The notes beneath the pieces are model-generated. The model did not search any database, was not told where the DNA came from, and saw nothing but the letters and a program-made list of their open reading frames with translations. A stretch of 64,000 nucleotides of DNA from Tigriopus japonicus (lineage: Eukaryota > Arthropoda > Copepoda > Harpacticoida > Harpacticidae), in NCBI GenBank assembly GCA_010645155.1, contig CM021315.1, forward strand, positions 5,458,820 to 5,522,819, given 5' to 3'. Numbering within the stretch: the stretch's first letter is position 1; each line of letters starts with the position of its first letter. Made by a program: the position numbers and the translations under genes. Shown one piece after another: positions 11,663 through 22,210 of the stretch.

Positions 11663-14600
11663 CTAAATAACTTCTTTCTTGTCAACCTCATCCTCGTCTA
11701 GGTCGTCTCTCCACGTAAGTGTCATCACAATACCTACGAGATGTTTAATTAGAAAATGAAATCAGTGATTAACAGAACCTTTTGTTATCTTACTAATTGC
11801 CCCGATAAGTCCAGTGACTGCGAACATGCCGGTATAGCCAATAATTTGGAAAAGAGTTTGAGCCACAGTAAGCAGAACAATACTGCAAAATATCTGTAAA
11901 GAGAAAGATAAGCATGAGGCCTCTTTCTTGCACTACAAGTAGTATGATTAGGGGCTTACTGAAGCGGTGAAAATCAGGCCATAAATTGTGGCATTATGTT
12001 TTGGTCCAAAGCACTTCATTATTTGTGGTGGAAAACACGCGTAAGACCCCGGATTAGTCGCGTAGACTGCGCAAGACCAAAAAGCAAAGAAAAACTTGAC
12101 CCCAAATGAGTTCTTTTCCAAGAAAACAATGTTGCCAAAGGAGGCAGCAAACGCCGTCGAGATGCATGTGATGAACATCATGGTAAACTGGAATAAAAAG
12201 GCTCTGAATGAAGGTCACGCCATTTACTAAATTTGTGTATTCGTCTTACCTTGTAGCCAAACCTATCATAGATAATGCCCCAAAATATCCGACTAGCTCC
12301 ATTCATCACATTTTGAAGAGTAGAGGCCAGTGACAAGAATTTATCATCATCGATGTATTGAAGACCAAAAGCCTTTTGGTAATTTGAAATGAACAAGGTC
12401 AACAGGTTCATCGAGAAGAACGATATGTAAATGGTCCAGAATGCCCAGGTTTTCACTGCTCCTTTGGGTTTGACGCTATGCAGACTTTTGTCCTCTTTCT
12501 CGACCAAATCTTCCATGATAATTGTCATGTTCCCTAAGAGTTCCCTTTCTTCATCATCCGTTGGATCTCGGATGGCCAAAATACTGATAATTTGCATCAC
12601 TCCAATGGTTCCTCCAATCAAAAGGAACAAATATGGAACTCTGGCTAGAAGTTCCTCGTCCGTAAAGTATTTATCCCCACTGGTGTCACCATCAGGGTAC
12701 TCAGCTTCTTCGTTACCAGGATTGACGAAGGCCGTTTCAACTGGGTTCCAAATCACTGAACCAAAACCATAACCAGCCACAGCTATACTGGCAAAGGTGC
12801 CTTTATGGGCTGGAAACCACTGCAACATTTCTGTATTTAGAGAAGTCAATTTTGAAAAAAAACAATGATCTGTAGTTTACCTTCAAAATGGAACTAATGG
12901 CTGGAGTGTACGTAAGGCCATAACCAATTCCATGGAAAGCTCCCATGGTGATGACCACTGGCCACAAACCCCAATTCAAACTGAAGTAGGTCAGCAGATA
13001 GCCTCCTCTGGAAAATGAACACTTGCTTGGGATTGGAGCAGTTGAAAAAATAAAATTTACACTTACGCATATATAATACTGCCAATGATGAGAGAAAGAC
13101 GTATTCCTAATCTCCGGGCGACTTCACCACCAAATGGAGAAAGAATCGCTCCGAAAATGGTTTTGCTTTGAGATACAAACACCCAATCAGCATAGCTGAT
13201 CTGAGAATTGTTCTTCCTTAGGTATGATGTTACGTATGTATTTAAATTTCCTGAAAATTTTAAAGAGAGGTCTAGTAAAGATGAAAAGTCTTTGAATTTC
13301 TTTTTTTGTGTTGTCTCAGGAAACCGTTAGCCTCCCACTCCAGCAATTCAGTGCTTCTTGGTTGTCTTAATGAGTCTTCATGATCATCTCAAAATGAAAT
13401 TGATCCAAAACAACTCCTTTTTGAAAACTCTCAGCCATTAGGACATTTTTAGAGCAAATGTATAAAGTTCCAGAGCTGTGAATTGTTGAAAAGGTGTTAT
13501 TGTAATTATTGAAACTATGTTAATGATTAACTCTCTTCACAGGGAATCCCATTCCTTGTAGCTGTATTGAAAAATCCGCCCCCCCCCAAAAAAAAAAAAA
13601 TAATAATAATATATAGTAAATATTTGGGATTGCCATTTGATTCGCTTTATTCTTATGTTGAGAGTGCATTGAGCAAAACTATCAGTTTTTGTGTGTAGTT
13701 GATGATTGCATGATCAAGGTCATTTTTATACTGCGTTTTGATGAATAACTGGAGCATGAAGAAAAATTTCGAAAAAGTTAGTTTGGGTGGATTCATGTGA
13801 TTGTCATTGATGACCATTGGTTCTTGTCAAAAAATTGCTTACTCCAAAAAAGTTTTGCCTGGCTCTCTTGTACTGCTATTATAGAAGCTTTTGGCGGTCT
13901 TGTGTAACTAATTACGATAACAGATTTTTCTCTTATCAACAGGGATTCCGAGGGATTTAGAGAAAGTTATTGACTTCATAACTCAAAAATACAGGACGAG
14001 ATTACAAAAACAATTACAGGGTACAGGGTTTACCAGTTATGCCAGTTTTAATAATTCTCAGGTAAAGGCTTTCCATTGATCATACAAAAATGTTTTTGGC
14101 CTCTAGGTGTGCAATTGTAGCACACGGATAGTAGCTAGCATTTGCCAATTATCTGTAAAACTCCGCTGTTCGTTGGTTTGAACCCCGGGCTTGCCGAGTC
14201 CAAGTGACTTGTGGTATTAGTCATGGGTACGTATTAATTCTTACGTTGTAATTACAGCTTTAGCCCCCTAAATGGGCAAACCTAGAATCTGTGGGCAAAC
14301 CTACGGTCATTTTCGAGCGTAAGGTTATAATTCAAACTCGTCATTGGAGCGGCAATATCCCCATGTAGCGAACAGCCTTTATTAATCCATAAATGTGAAG
14401 GTGTGTTGTGACTCAGGAAAACAAACAAACACGCATCTTTAAGCCACTTCACGTACTTTTGTTAATCTCAACCCGAAGTTTTCATTGTCTTTTAAACAAA
14501 CTCACGTATACCTTTTTGCGCACAATTAAATGTTGTGGGCTAACATTATTATTCAGCAAAATTGTACAAGGTGTTTCTACGATAATTGTCCTCAATGATT

Positions 14601-17017
14601 CAAAGATATGTGATGCCAAATACCACGAAATAATTGTCTGATATGGTTTTTTATCCTTTAGAAGAGAGACAGATATGTTTCTAAAAGAAGTTATTTATAA
14701 AACAGATCGTCTCATCATTTGTCTGACTTTTGTCGCAAAAAAGTCAAAAGCTATCGATAGATCATTCCAAATGGAAAGACTCTGTTTGAGCTCGGAAGTT
14801 TTCATATTGTAAAACATTTATCTTTTATACTAAAGCCAATATCAAAGTATATATGTTTTGGATTAATATCATAAAAAGTAGAGATGCAAAAATCTAGAAA
14901 ACATGGATTATCTTGATGAATGTTAAAGCAAAGAGGAAAGGAGAAAACATGATTTCCTGTTGAAGATTTAGACAGAGAGCACAGAAAAAAGTTCTTTTTT
15001 TAGTGTTTTGTTCAAAGCCTTCCATATTCCATCCATATTTACAGGGGCGATGGACCTTGTTGATATATTTTTTCTTCAAATCTGTACAGTGTGACATAGT
15101 GAAAACTTAACTGAAATGTTACGTGGTTTTTAACCATTTTTAATGGTAAATTTAGTACCACTTACGATGGTATCAACGTATTCTATCTCCCCTGATTAAC
15201 ATTTTTTGAATTCACAACCAACTTTGTACGGTCGCGCGTTTTTGAAATGGAGGCCCGAAGACAAAGGATCCTCGTTTTGCTCCACGCCCAGGTCTCGCTA
15301 AAAAAAGTTGCCCGCTTGATCGGGATTTCCCAGATCATCGTTTACAGCGTCAAGATGTTTCAGCAGAGGGGAAACGTCAAGTAGAAGCCATGGTGGGCAA
15401 AACAAGATTCGCGACCTAACTTCTTGACTGGGATTGTTGCGAAGATCGAGGCCTGTCCTACCACTAGCAAGAGGAACCTCGCCAAGGAATGTCATGAAGG
15501 CTGTCGTCAAACCTTGGATCGACGCAAATTACCCGGGAGGGGACTATGTCTTCGAACAGGACAAGTCCAAAACCACTCAAAAATGGTTCGCAGACAATCA
15601 GGCCAGGTTCTGGCCGTGGACACTTTGGCCACCCTCTAGTCCAGACCTTAATCCTTTGGATTATGGGGTTTTAGGCGCCATTGAGTAGAAGGTCTGTGCT
15701 AGCCACCACCGAAACCACCTCTTTGAAGGCTGCCGTCGAGCAAGAGTGGGCCTTGATGTCTGAGGACTTTCCCAAGAGGACCTGTAAGCTCTTTAGAGCG
15801 AGGGTCGAGGCCATGTTTGCCGATAAAAGGTGGACATTTTGAAAAAAGGGTCTTATGACGTGTCAATGGGCCCTGACAAATCCTTAGTTTTGGATCTCTC
15901 TTCGTCTTCATGTAAAAGGCCATACAGTCTTCAAAGCCACTTTTTTAGTTTTCGCTGTGTCGCACTGTAGTTTAAGAAGCCCGCAGTATTATGAAATAGA
16001 AGGTGTTTGCGCATTTCCCTGTTGGAACCCTTTGACGTGGATAAAATCATGAAATCTATGAGATAATTGGGACAGTTGGCACAGAACCATGCGTTTGTCC
16101 CTCAAAGGGAGGAGCGCAGAATTTTGGGTTGGAATAGACTGTTTGGTACCCGACCACGTCTCAATTTTAAGGTGCGAAAATTGCACCTTTCAGATGAGGC
16201 TTGAAACGGACAACTGTTTTTATTTACTAAAAACGCCAAAATCGACACTTGGACCGCCGAACCTCAAGTGTCCTATACAAAACAAAGAATTACTCAAAAC
16301 AGAATAATGGCACATTGAATGAATGGCATATTGAAGAAATATCGGTTAAAAACATCTCAACGTATACTTAAAGCCAATCTTGGTGAAATTGAACGACTTG
16401 TTTAAAAACGTGTGTTTCTATGTTTTTGTATTGACAAACGCATACAACTAAAAAATTTGAAATTGATCACCTGTGAGCTGTGAAGTGCATTTCTTTTTTT
16501 TTCAACAGGCTGACCGCACATAAATTCTTTAACATAAATGTGCTTGAACTTGACCTCGTCTCAATCATAGTCAAGACGAGCTTGATGAAACAAGTTTTTT
16601 GAAAGCACAGAAGCTGAACCCGTAGCTTTTGCCAGCTGCTTGTACAGTATTTCTCCTTGTTATGGATCTGATGCAAACCCCTTTAATTTTCCTGTTATGT
16701 TTACCAAAAAAAACATCTTGTGGCATCTTATTTTGTCATAAATTACTGCTAAATCTAGGGGATGTCAATTATGGACTACCCTGCAGGATGGTTTTTCTTT
16801 TGTTTCTCTCAAAAAGAATCAACAAGTAGCTCGTTGGTTTGTACTATAAGTATAAATGTAAAACTTCGGAAAGGCGATAGCAAAGGTGTTGTTGCTTACC
16901 GTATGAATAATCTAGGGATGATGCCACTAAAATCAATGTGCTTCCAAATAAAACGAAAAGACCACGTTTGGGTAAGGACCATGATCCTATTTGGAGGTAT
17001 GATATGTCACCCGACAT
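11663..17017 (-). CDS. MFS transporter, monocarboxylate/oxalate-formate antiporter-like
   Basis: Polytopic solute carrier of the major facilitator superfamily, 465 residues. Exons on the minus strand: 17017-16900, 13250-13067, 13007-12881, 12819-12250, 12187-11960, 11893-11794, 11733-11663. All junctions are GT-AG and keep phase. The first exon starts MSGDISYLQIGS and leads into a first membrane segment ending DYSYG, which joins to NLNTYVTSYLR across a 3.6-kb intron; the other introns are 59-66 bp. Family-typical features: a first-helix YGNLNTY motif, GGEVARRLG after helix 2, LKWFPAHKG after helix 4, GRIFW-like ASRIFWGIIYDRFG in the second half. An acidic insertion (GNEEAEYPDGD) precedes helix 6 and an acidic loop (RDPTDDEERELL) links the halves. 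The exon at 12819 uses the AG just before TGG; an upstream AG would break the frame. Substrate is not determinable from sequence; pyruvate/lactate or oxalate are guesses from family. Confidence 0.88.
13540..13600. repeat. Dispersed repeat with C/A homopolymer tract
   Basis: The segment around GGGAATCCCATTCCTTGTAG, followed by a run of C then A, recurs in reverse orientation at 32783-32840, where the run reads T then G. Two copies in the window show a dispersed family. Its full extent and type are unclear. Confidence 0.6.
15087..15967 (+). mobile_element. Tc1/mariner element, degenerate, 881 bp
   Basis: The ends are terminal inverted repeats: left CAGTGTGACATAGTGAAAAC, right (reverse strand) CAGTGCGACACAGCGAAAAC. 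Both are flanked by TA, the Tc1/mariner target duplication. Inside, an N-terminal helix-turn-helix-like frame starts at 15247 (MEARRQRILVLL) and stops at 15379. The catalytic end is seen in another frame at 15434-15688, with QDKSKTTQKWF, WPPSSPDLNPLDY. The first aspartate region is missing or scrambled, and the element is shorter than the usual ~1.3 kb, so it is dead. It sits in the MFS first intron. Confidence 0.88.
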
Positions 17018-17734
17018 ATTTCTAACAACTCCAACACTGTTCTGTCTCTTGTTGCGTACGTTGACTTTTACCCCCTAATTCGTCACGTTATCTTGACGCA
17101 CAATCACTTGCCAAAAGATACTAGATTTTTATAAACCGAAAAAAACTGTAATGAAATCTATCAGCAATATTATGTTGTTTAAAAAAATACACTTTTTGAT
17201 GTACATACCCAAAGTGCTTTTACGTGCTTTGAAATCAATAAGTTGATTCTTTTTTATGTTCTAATGCCATTAACACCCACATAAATGTCCGGGTCTGGTT
17301 TTTACTAGTTTAATCAGCTTGAATGATTTAAGCAGGATAACTCTGTAGAGCGCATCAGAGTTTTTACAAACTACAACTATTTACATTGAGTACAGGGTTG
17401 TTTAAAATAGGAGTAGAGTTAAAAAATATATACTGGCAATTTTTTCTTGAAAGACATCAAAATCTTCGAAAAGTAAAGCAAACACGCCAATTTATGCAGA
17501 AACTTAGACTTTCTGTAACAAAATTTTAAAAACCTGTGAGTAATGTTAAGTTAATGATTAACGGAGTTAGAAAATTCGATTTCTCGTCCTCCAGAATTTT
17601 TACAGAATCGGTACAGGTATTGTTTTTATTTGCTTATTTTTAGATGGTTAAGAAATTGTTATGTTCGAAACTGTAACATCATAACTCAATTACCATAATT
17701 TTCAACCTAAGATAAAAAATAGCATATGCTTGTG

Positions 17735-18527
17735 GGTGTCCTATAATTTTAGAGCGAATCAAATGACCGACAATCAAAATAGAGCGGTTTTTTGATCGAC
17801 ATATGAAATTAGCGCGGAAATCAAAAGAGAGCCAATATGTTTGATCGAACATCAAATTACCACCAGCATTAATCAGCGCAATCAAACTTGGACATGCTTT
17901 ATCACACTTGTTTTGCAAGGCTTCATGCATTCGAAGTATTGGTCACAAAAATTGTATTCACACATAGCCATGGCTTGGACGACGCCATGTTCTTGACAAG
18001 CTCTCTTTGGAAATGATTCAATTTCTTACAGAAAAAATCAGTTTCAAGAAGTGAAGGTGGGGCATTCAGTAAATCAGCAGTCAGCAGTCAGGGAAGAATT
18101 ATTCCTGCAAAAGATATTTTCTTCAAGATGAACACAATGACTTACTGTACAACTATTGCTAGCTTTAAAGAGAAAAATCCAATTGAATATTTGTAAGAAG
18201 AACTCAAACACCAAAATGGTAGATAGATGAGTGTGTGGACGATACATAAGACAAATGATGGTAAGTAAATAAAAGGGTTAAAATTACATTGAGAGGATAA
18301 AATCATTTAAATTAATGGTGATAGTAAAAGTTTATCGTTATATTACACTCTAAGACATTGAAATATTCATCATTTGCATCACATTTACTTTAATATCATT
18401 GTGGATCAATTGTACTGGCGCTCTTTTTGTTCTCTCTTTTGATTTCGCGCTCATTTGACTACGCGATCAACAAACCGCTCTATTTTGATTGTCGGTCATT
18501 TGATCCACTCTAATTTGATATAGCACC
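17735..18527. mobile_element. Mutator-like MITE, 793 bp, 9-bp target duplication
   Basis: Long terminal inverted repeats of roughly 110-120 bp begin GGTGTCCTATAATTTTAGAG on the left and GGTGCTATATCAAATTAGAG on the right (reverse strand). They share an inner core (ATCAAATGACCGACAATCAA). The flanks carry a perfect 9-bp direct repeat ATGCTTGTG at 17726-17734 and 18528-18536. Long TIRs with a 9-bp duplication are typical of Mutator-like elements. No transposase frame is present, so it is non-autonomous. Confidence 0.82.
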
Positions 18528-19592
18528 ATGCTTGTGTGCGAATATTTGAAACTTTAATATATATAAATCGAGCAAAATATCCGTAATTGTTAATATAAAT
18601 CTGTTTCATCGTGTGTACATGTGACTACAAAATTGCAAATTTTTACCTACATTTTACATCATATTTCCGATTGTACGCTAAGTGTGTTTTAGAAACTCAA
18701 GAAATATGATTGACAGTGCCAAATTTGAATTTTCTCAAAACCCTGCACAGTTGACAGTCTCTTTGTTTAGACGTTGACAATATTAGCATTAACACCCAGG
18801 AATGTCCATTTGTTGTCACAAAGAATGACGACAAGGACGTCGAATCTGTGTACGATGTATGTTGTAATAGATTTATGACCTGGTCACAATACTAATATTC
18901 TTTGCCGATAGTTTATCATCATGGATGGCTCTTAAAATGGTGCAAAAGGAGATTAAAATTCTAGGAGAAAAAAGCAAAAAGGCCCCCTTTATAAGGTTTG
19001 GAGGACTTAGCTACTAAGTTGCGTGCTCATGATTCGTAATTCTACCACAAAGTGAGCTACGCCATGGATATCTAGAATTTCCCTCCGGAGACGTTCTTAG
19101 CTACGCGTATTTATTGAGATTTGTTGCGAAATAGTTGTAAACAGTTGTAAATTGCCACATGTACAGTATTTTGATTGTAGTTGTTATGGAAAGCAGCGCT
19201 TTTAATACTAAGTACTCTTCTGGCTCTTTCGTTTTAGAGTCCTTTGATTATAAGAGCGAACTTAGTTGGTGAAATTTTGAGGTAGATAGAAAAAGGGATA
19301 AAAAAGCTAAGGGATTATCTTTAGATTATATTTCATCAGATTTTTAATTTTCATTTTTCCCAACCTTGAAGCAAAGAGGTAGAGTTGGTGAGAGCAAGAA
19401 TACTGAACCAACTTCGTGTATCTATTACAAATTGAGAAAGCAAAGAATTCTTATTTTTTTCTGCAAGCATAAGCGGTCACTGAAAAAAAGCAAATTTGTT
19501 TTTTATTTTATTTTCAAGCTTCCAGCAGCCCATTTTTGTCTGTTTTTGTCGCAAGATTAAGAAAATTGTCCTTTGTTGTGAGTTCATTGAAT

Positions 19593-19598
19593 TTTATT
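19593..19598 (-). terminator. Poly(A) signal
   Basis: AATAAA on the minus strand, 33 nt past the stop codon of the minus-strand ten-cysteine gene. Confidence 0.7.
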
Positions 19599-19630
19599 CA
19601 ATGGTCTGATATTTTTCAGTAAATCGAATG

Positions 19631-22123
19631 TTAATCTTCACTTTCCTGATCGTCAAAAGACTCTGCCACTTCTTTACAAGAGAGCCCAACCGTGTTGACC
19701 TCATGTGTCTTAATTTCCCCCGGCCAATCTCGACAGTATTCCACACAGGATCCACATTCTCGCACATAACCTTTCCCATAGTTCTGGCCATCAGGCGTGC
19801 TTAGAAATATGTCTTCGTTCCGAGCCATGTCCCATTTTTGGATCTCAGTCAGCACAACGTGGAACCCAGAGCAAGTACAACGGTTGAGTTCCACTTTCAT
19901 GACACAAGTCTTGCCATCTTGAGCGCAGTCCTCTGTGCACTTTCGAGTCTCATTACCCTTGGGAGAGCAGGCCTTGGAACGGTCAATTGTGGGTAGATGA
20001 AATTGGGTTCTAGAAAATATCTTTTAATATATTAGAACGTGTATGAACACTGAGCAAAAAACACTTACTCAACAAGAAGCTTATTTTCCAAGGCGTTTCC
20101 CAGTTCTTGATCCATTTCCGTTCCAACATTGGTTTGGTTCATCTGGGAAGCTCTAACTGATCCCTTGTGTTTATCTATTGAGCTAGTCACATTGGGAACT
20201 CCAGTCGTAGAAATGTCATTAGAGGTGGTGGTTTCATTTGTTTCTGGAGTCTCAATATAGTTTTCATAATCATTCGAGGGCCCCAAAGTAACTTTTTGAT
20301 CTTCTGAATGATGTTTATGGCTGTTCTTAGGCTTGGGTCTGTGGACCACTCTTTCTTGATTGGGAAACCTCTCGTCCATTCCCAATTTCTCGATGTTTTC
20401 TTGGTACTCGACTGGCATCTGAGGTGGATATTCCTCAACGAGCATTTGCCCAAGATCTTGGGCATTGTTGTAATAAGTCAATTCCTGTAGCGAGTCGTCT
20501 GTGGAACGTCGATCTCGGACAAGATCCCCCATATTATCGTAGACGTTATACAAATAAGGATCATAGTATTCATCTTCAGGATTGGGTCGGGAAATGACTC
20601 TTTCAGAAAATAAGGCCTTGTCTTTAGAAGAGGGGTTTGCGTAGTCTTCGAGCGTGTCCTCGTAATATGAAACGTCCAAATTGTCGCCATTAGCCTTAAC
20701 AGCTTCTGAACTCGCAGAATATTGCTCAGAGACGAATTCTTCACTTGATTGCTCCTCAGTTTCTTCTGTCTCCTCCGAACTTTTTTCCTCACTTTCGTAT
20801 TCAAACTTGGTTGCATTATTTGCCGTTGAATTGGACTTGTCTTCAGAATTTCCACCACTTTCGCCTAAAATTCAAAGGTTGAGTGAGTTTTCTATTAAAT
20901 TACCGGAAAGTTGGTGTTCCGTTTTTTCGACTACAACCTGAATATTCTTCAGAGGTTTCTTCCTCTTCTTCCGTTTCCTCTTCACTGTAATCGGATTTTA
21001 CTTCTGGGGTCGTCATTGTTGTGGGGTTGGACACCAAAGGGGTTGAGTTTGAAGATGAAGATTGGTTGAAAATTTGGGATTCATTGGAGCAATGGAAGCT
21101 CATTTTCTTCCAGCCTGACTTGAGCTTCTTTTTATGGTTGTCTGGCACTTTTTTGCAAGTCTCAACGCAAGGTTTGCAAAGCTAAAAAAAAAATTGATGT
21201 CATTTTAAAACATAACACCATTTATGATTACCTACATTTGAAATGGACTCAAATCCACTAGTTTCGGTCAGATTGTTGCCGGTTTCTAGATCGTATACAA
21301 TCTTGTTCTTGATTTCCATCTTCTTGCCGTTGCATGAGCATCGCTTGACATCAGTTATTGTGGAACAGATCCTTGAATGGTCCATTTCGGAGATTTTATG
21401 GCACTTGAAGGTACATTGACGGTGGAGTACGCCACTATTTGGGCACTCTAACTCTTCGGCGGTCCACTCTTCTTTGCTAAAAATATCAATTACGGACATG
21501 AATGTCTTAAAACTGGATAAAAAATTAGAAGTTGGTAGGTAAAGAAGTAATGAAGAAAAAGTATAAGAATACTACTTGAGAAAACAAATTTTGAGTAATC
21601 TAAACAAACTCAATTTTTTAAATAAATCCGTCGTACCATGAAAAGTGCAATTTACAAGTTAGATTATTTAGTGAGTAAGCTTTAGAGTAAAACATAGTTA
21701 ATATTTTGTCCATTCCTATTTTCTGTCGTATTTACAAATCAAAAGTCTGGGGCTAATGAATTGACACGAAGCCAGGCTCATGGAGGAAAAATATTGCCTG
21801 TTTATGTGTGTACGGAAACTCTAACTCCATTTCAATTTCATGCTTGAAAGCGCTCTTGATAGAGGCTAGATTGATTTTGGACTTTTCAATTCTCACTTGC
21901 TCGTTTTTGCATCTCCGGTTTTCTCGGCTCCTTGGCGATGGATGTGTGTCTTGTTCATGGCAGAATGTTCCATCTTTGTTTCGACCTTCTTCGTCATGTT
22001 TGACTTTTGCATTTGCTCCTTGTCATATTCTTTGGCAATAACTTCATGTCCCGAAGGTAATCCTAAAGCCAAGTAGACCAGGATGGCTTTTAAATGAACT
22101 CTCTGAGCTGGTTTCCTTGTCAT
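19631..22123 (-). CDS. Secreted protein with two ten-cysteine modules and acidic linker
   Basis: A 628-residue protein of unknown function. Exons on the minus strand: 22123-21897, 21476-21236, 21181-20938, 20864-20069, 20009-19631; phases agree at every junction. Residues 1-~30 form a signal peptide (LKAILVYLALGLPSG). Module 1 spans Cys87-Cys187 and module 2 Cys517-Cys614. Both follow C-9-C-3-C-n-C-8-C-1-C-(33 or 38)-C-2-C-3-C-(18 or 21)-C, with n = 11 and 6. Between them lies a ~310-residue low-complexity linker rich in Glu, Ser, Thr, Asn and Tyr (SEEETEEEEETSEEYS), predicted disordered and with several N-glycosylation sequons. The gene is paralogous to the plus-strand neighbour (same modules, same position and phase for the first intron) and starts 87 bp from it. 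I do not recognise the module as a named domain. The exon 3 donor (GTTGTA) is weak. Confidence 0.83.
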
Positions 22124-22210
22124 TTTGACTGACACCAGAGCAATAAATTTGTTATGTCGCCAAGTTTACAGGAAGAACACGAGTGACAAACTACCTCTGT
22201 TGTTTCAGTC
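22124..22210. promoter_or_regulatory. Putative bidirectional promoter between head-to-head paralogs
   Basis: Only 87 bp separate the two divergent ATG codons (22123 minus, 22211 plus). Any core promoter must lie here or overlap the neighbouring 5' exon. The sequence CTCTGTTGTTTCAG just before the plus-strand ATG also looks like a splice acceptor, so the plus gene could have an upstream non-coding exon instead. Confidence 0.45.

Larger units (their letters stand above)
13251..16899 (-). other. Long first intron of the MFS gene
   Basis: A 3.65-kb intron with a GTAAGC donor and TTTCAG acceptor. It holds the 15087-15967 mariner remnant, a C/A homopolymer tract near 13578-13600 within a dispersed repeat, and otherwise AT-rich sequence without a supportable gene. 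Confidence 0.75.

Noticed and set aside
12820..12830. Upstream acceptor (AAATACAG) for MFS exon 4
   Set aside because: Using it shifts the frame; the AG before TGG keeps phase and yields the LKWFPAHKG motif.
14105..14215. tRNA-like or SINE-like segment with a GGTTTGAACCC B-box
   Set aside because: No cloverleaf folds and no second copy was seen in the window; left as chance or a decayed SINE.
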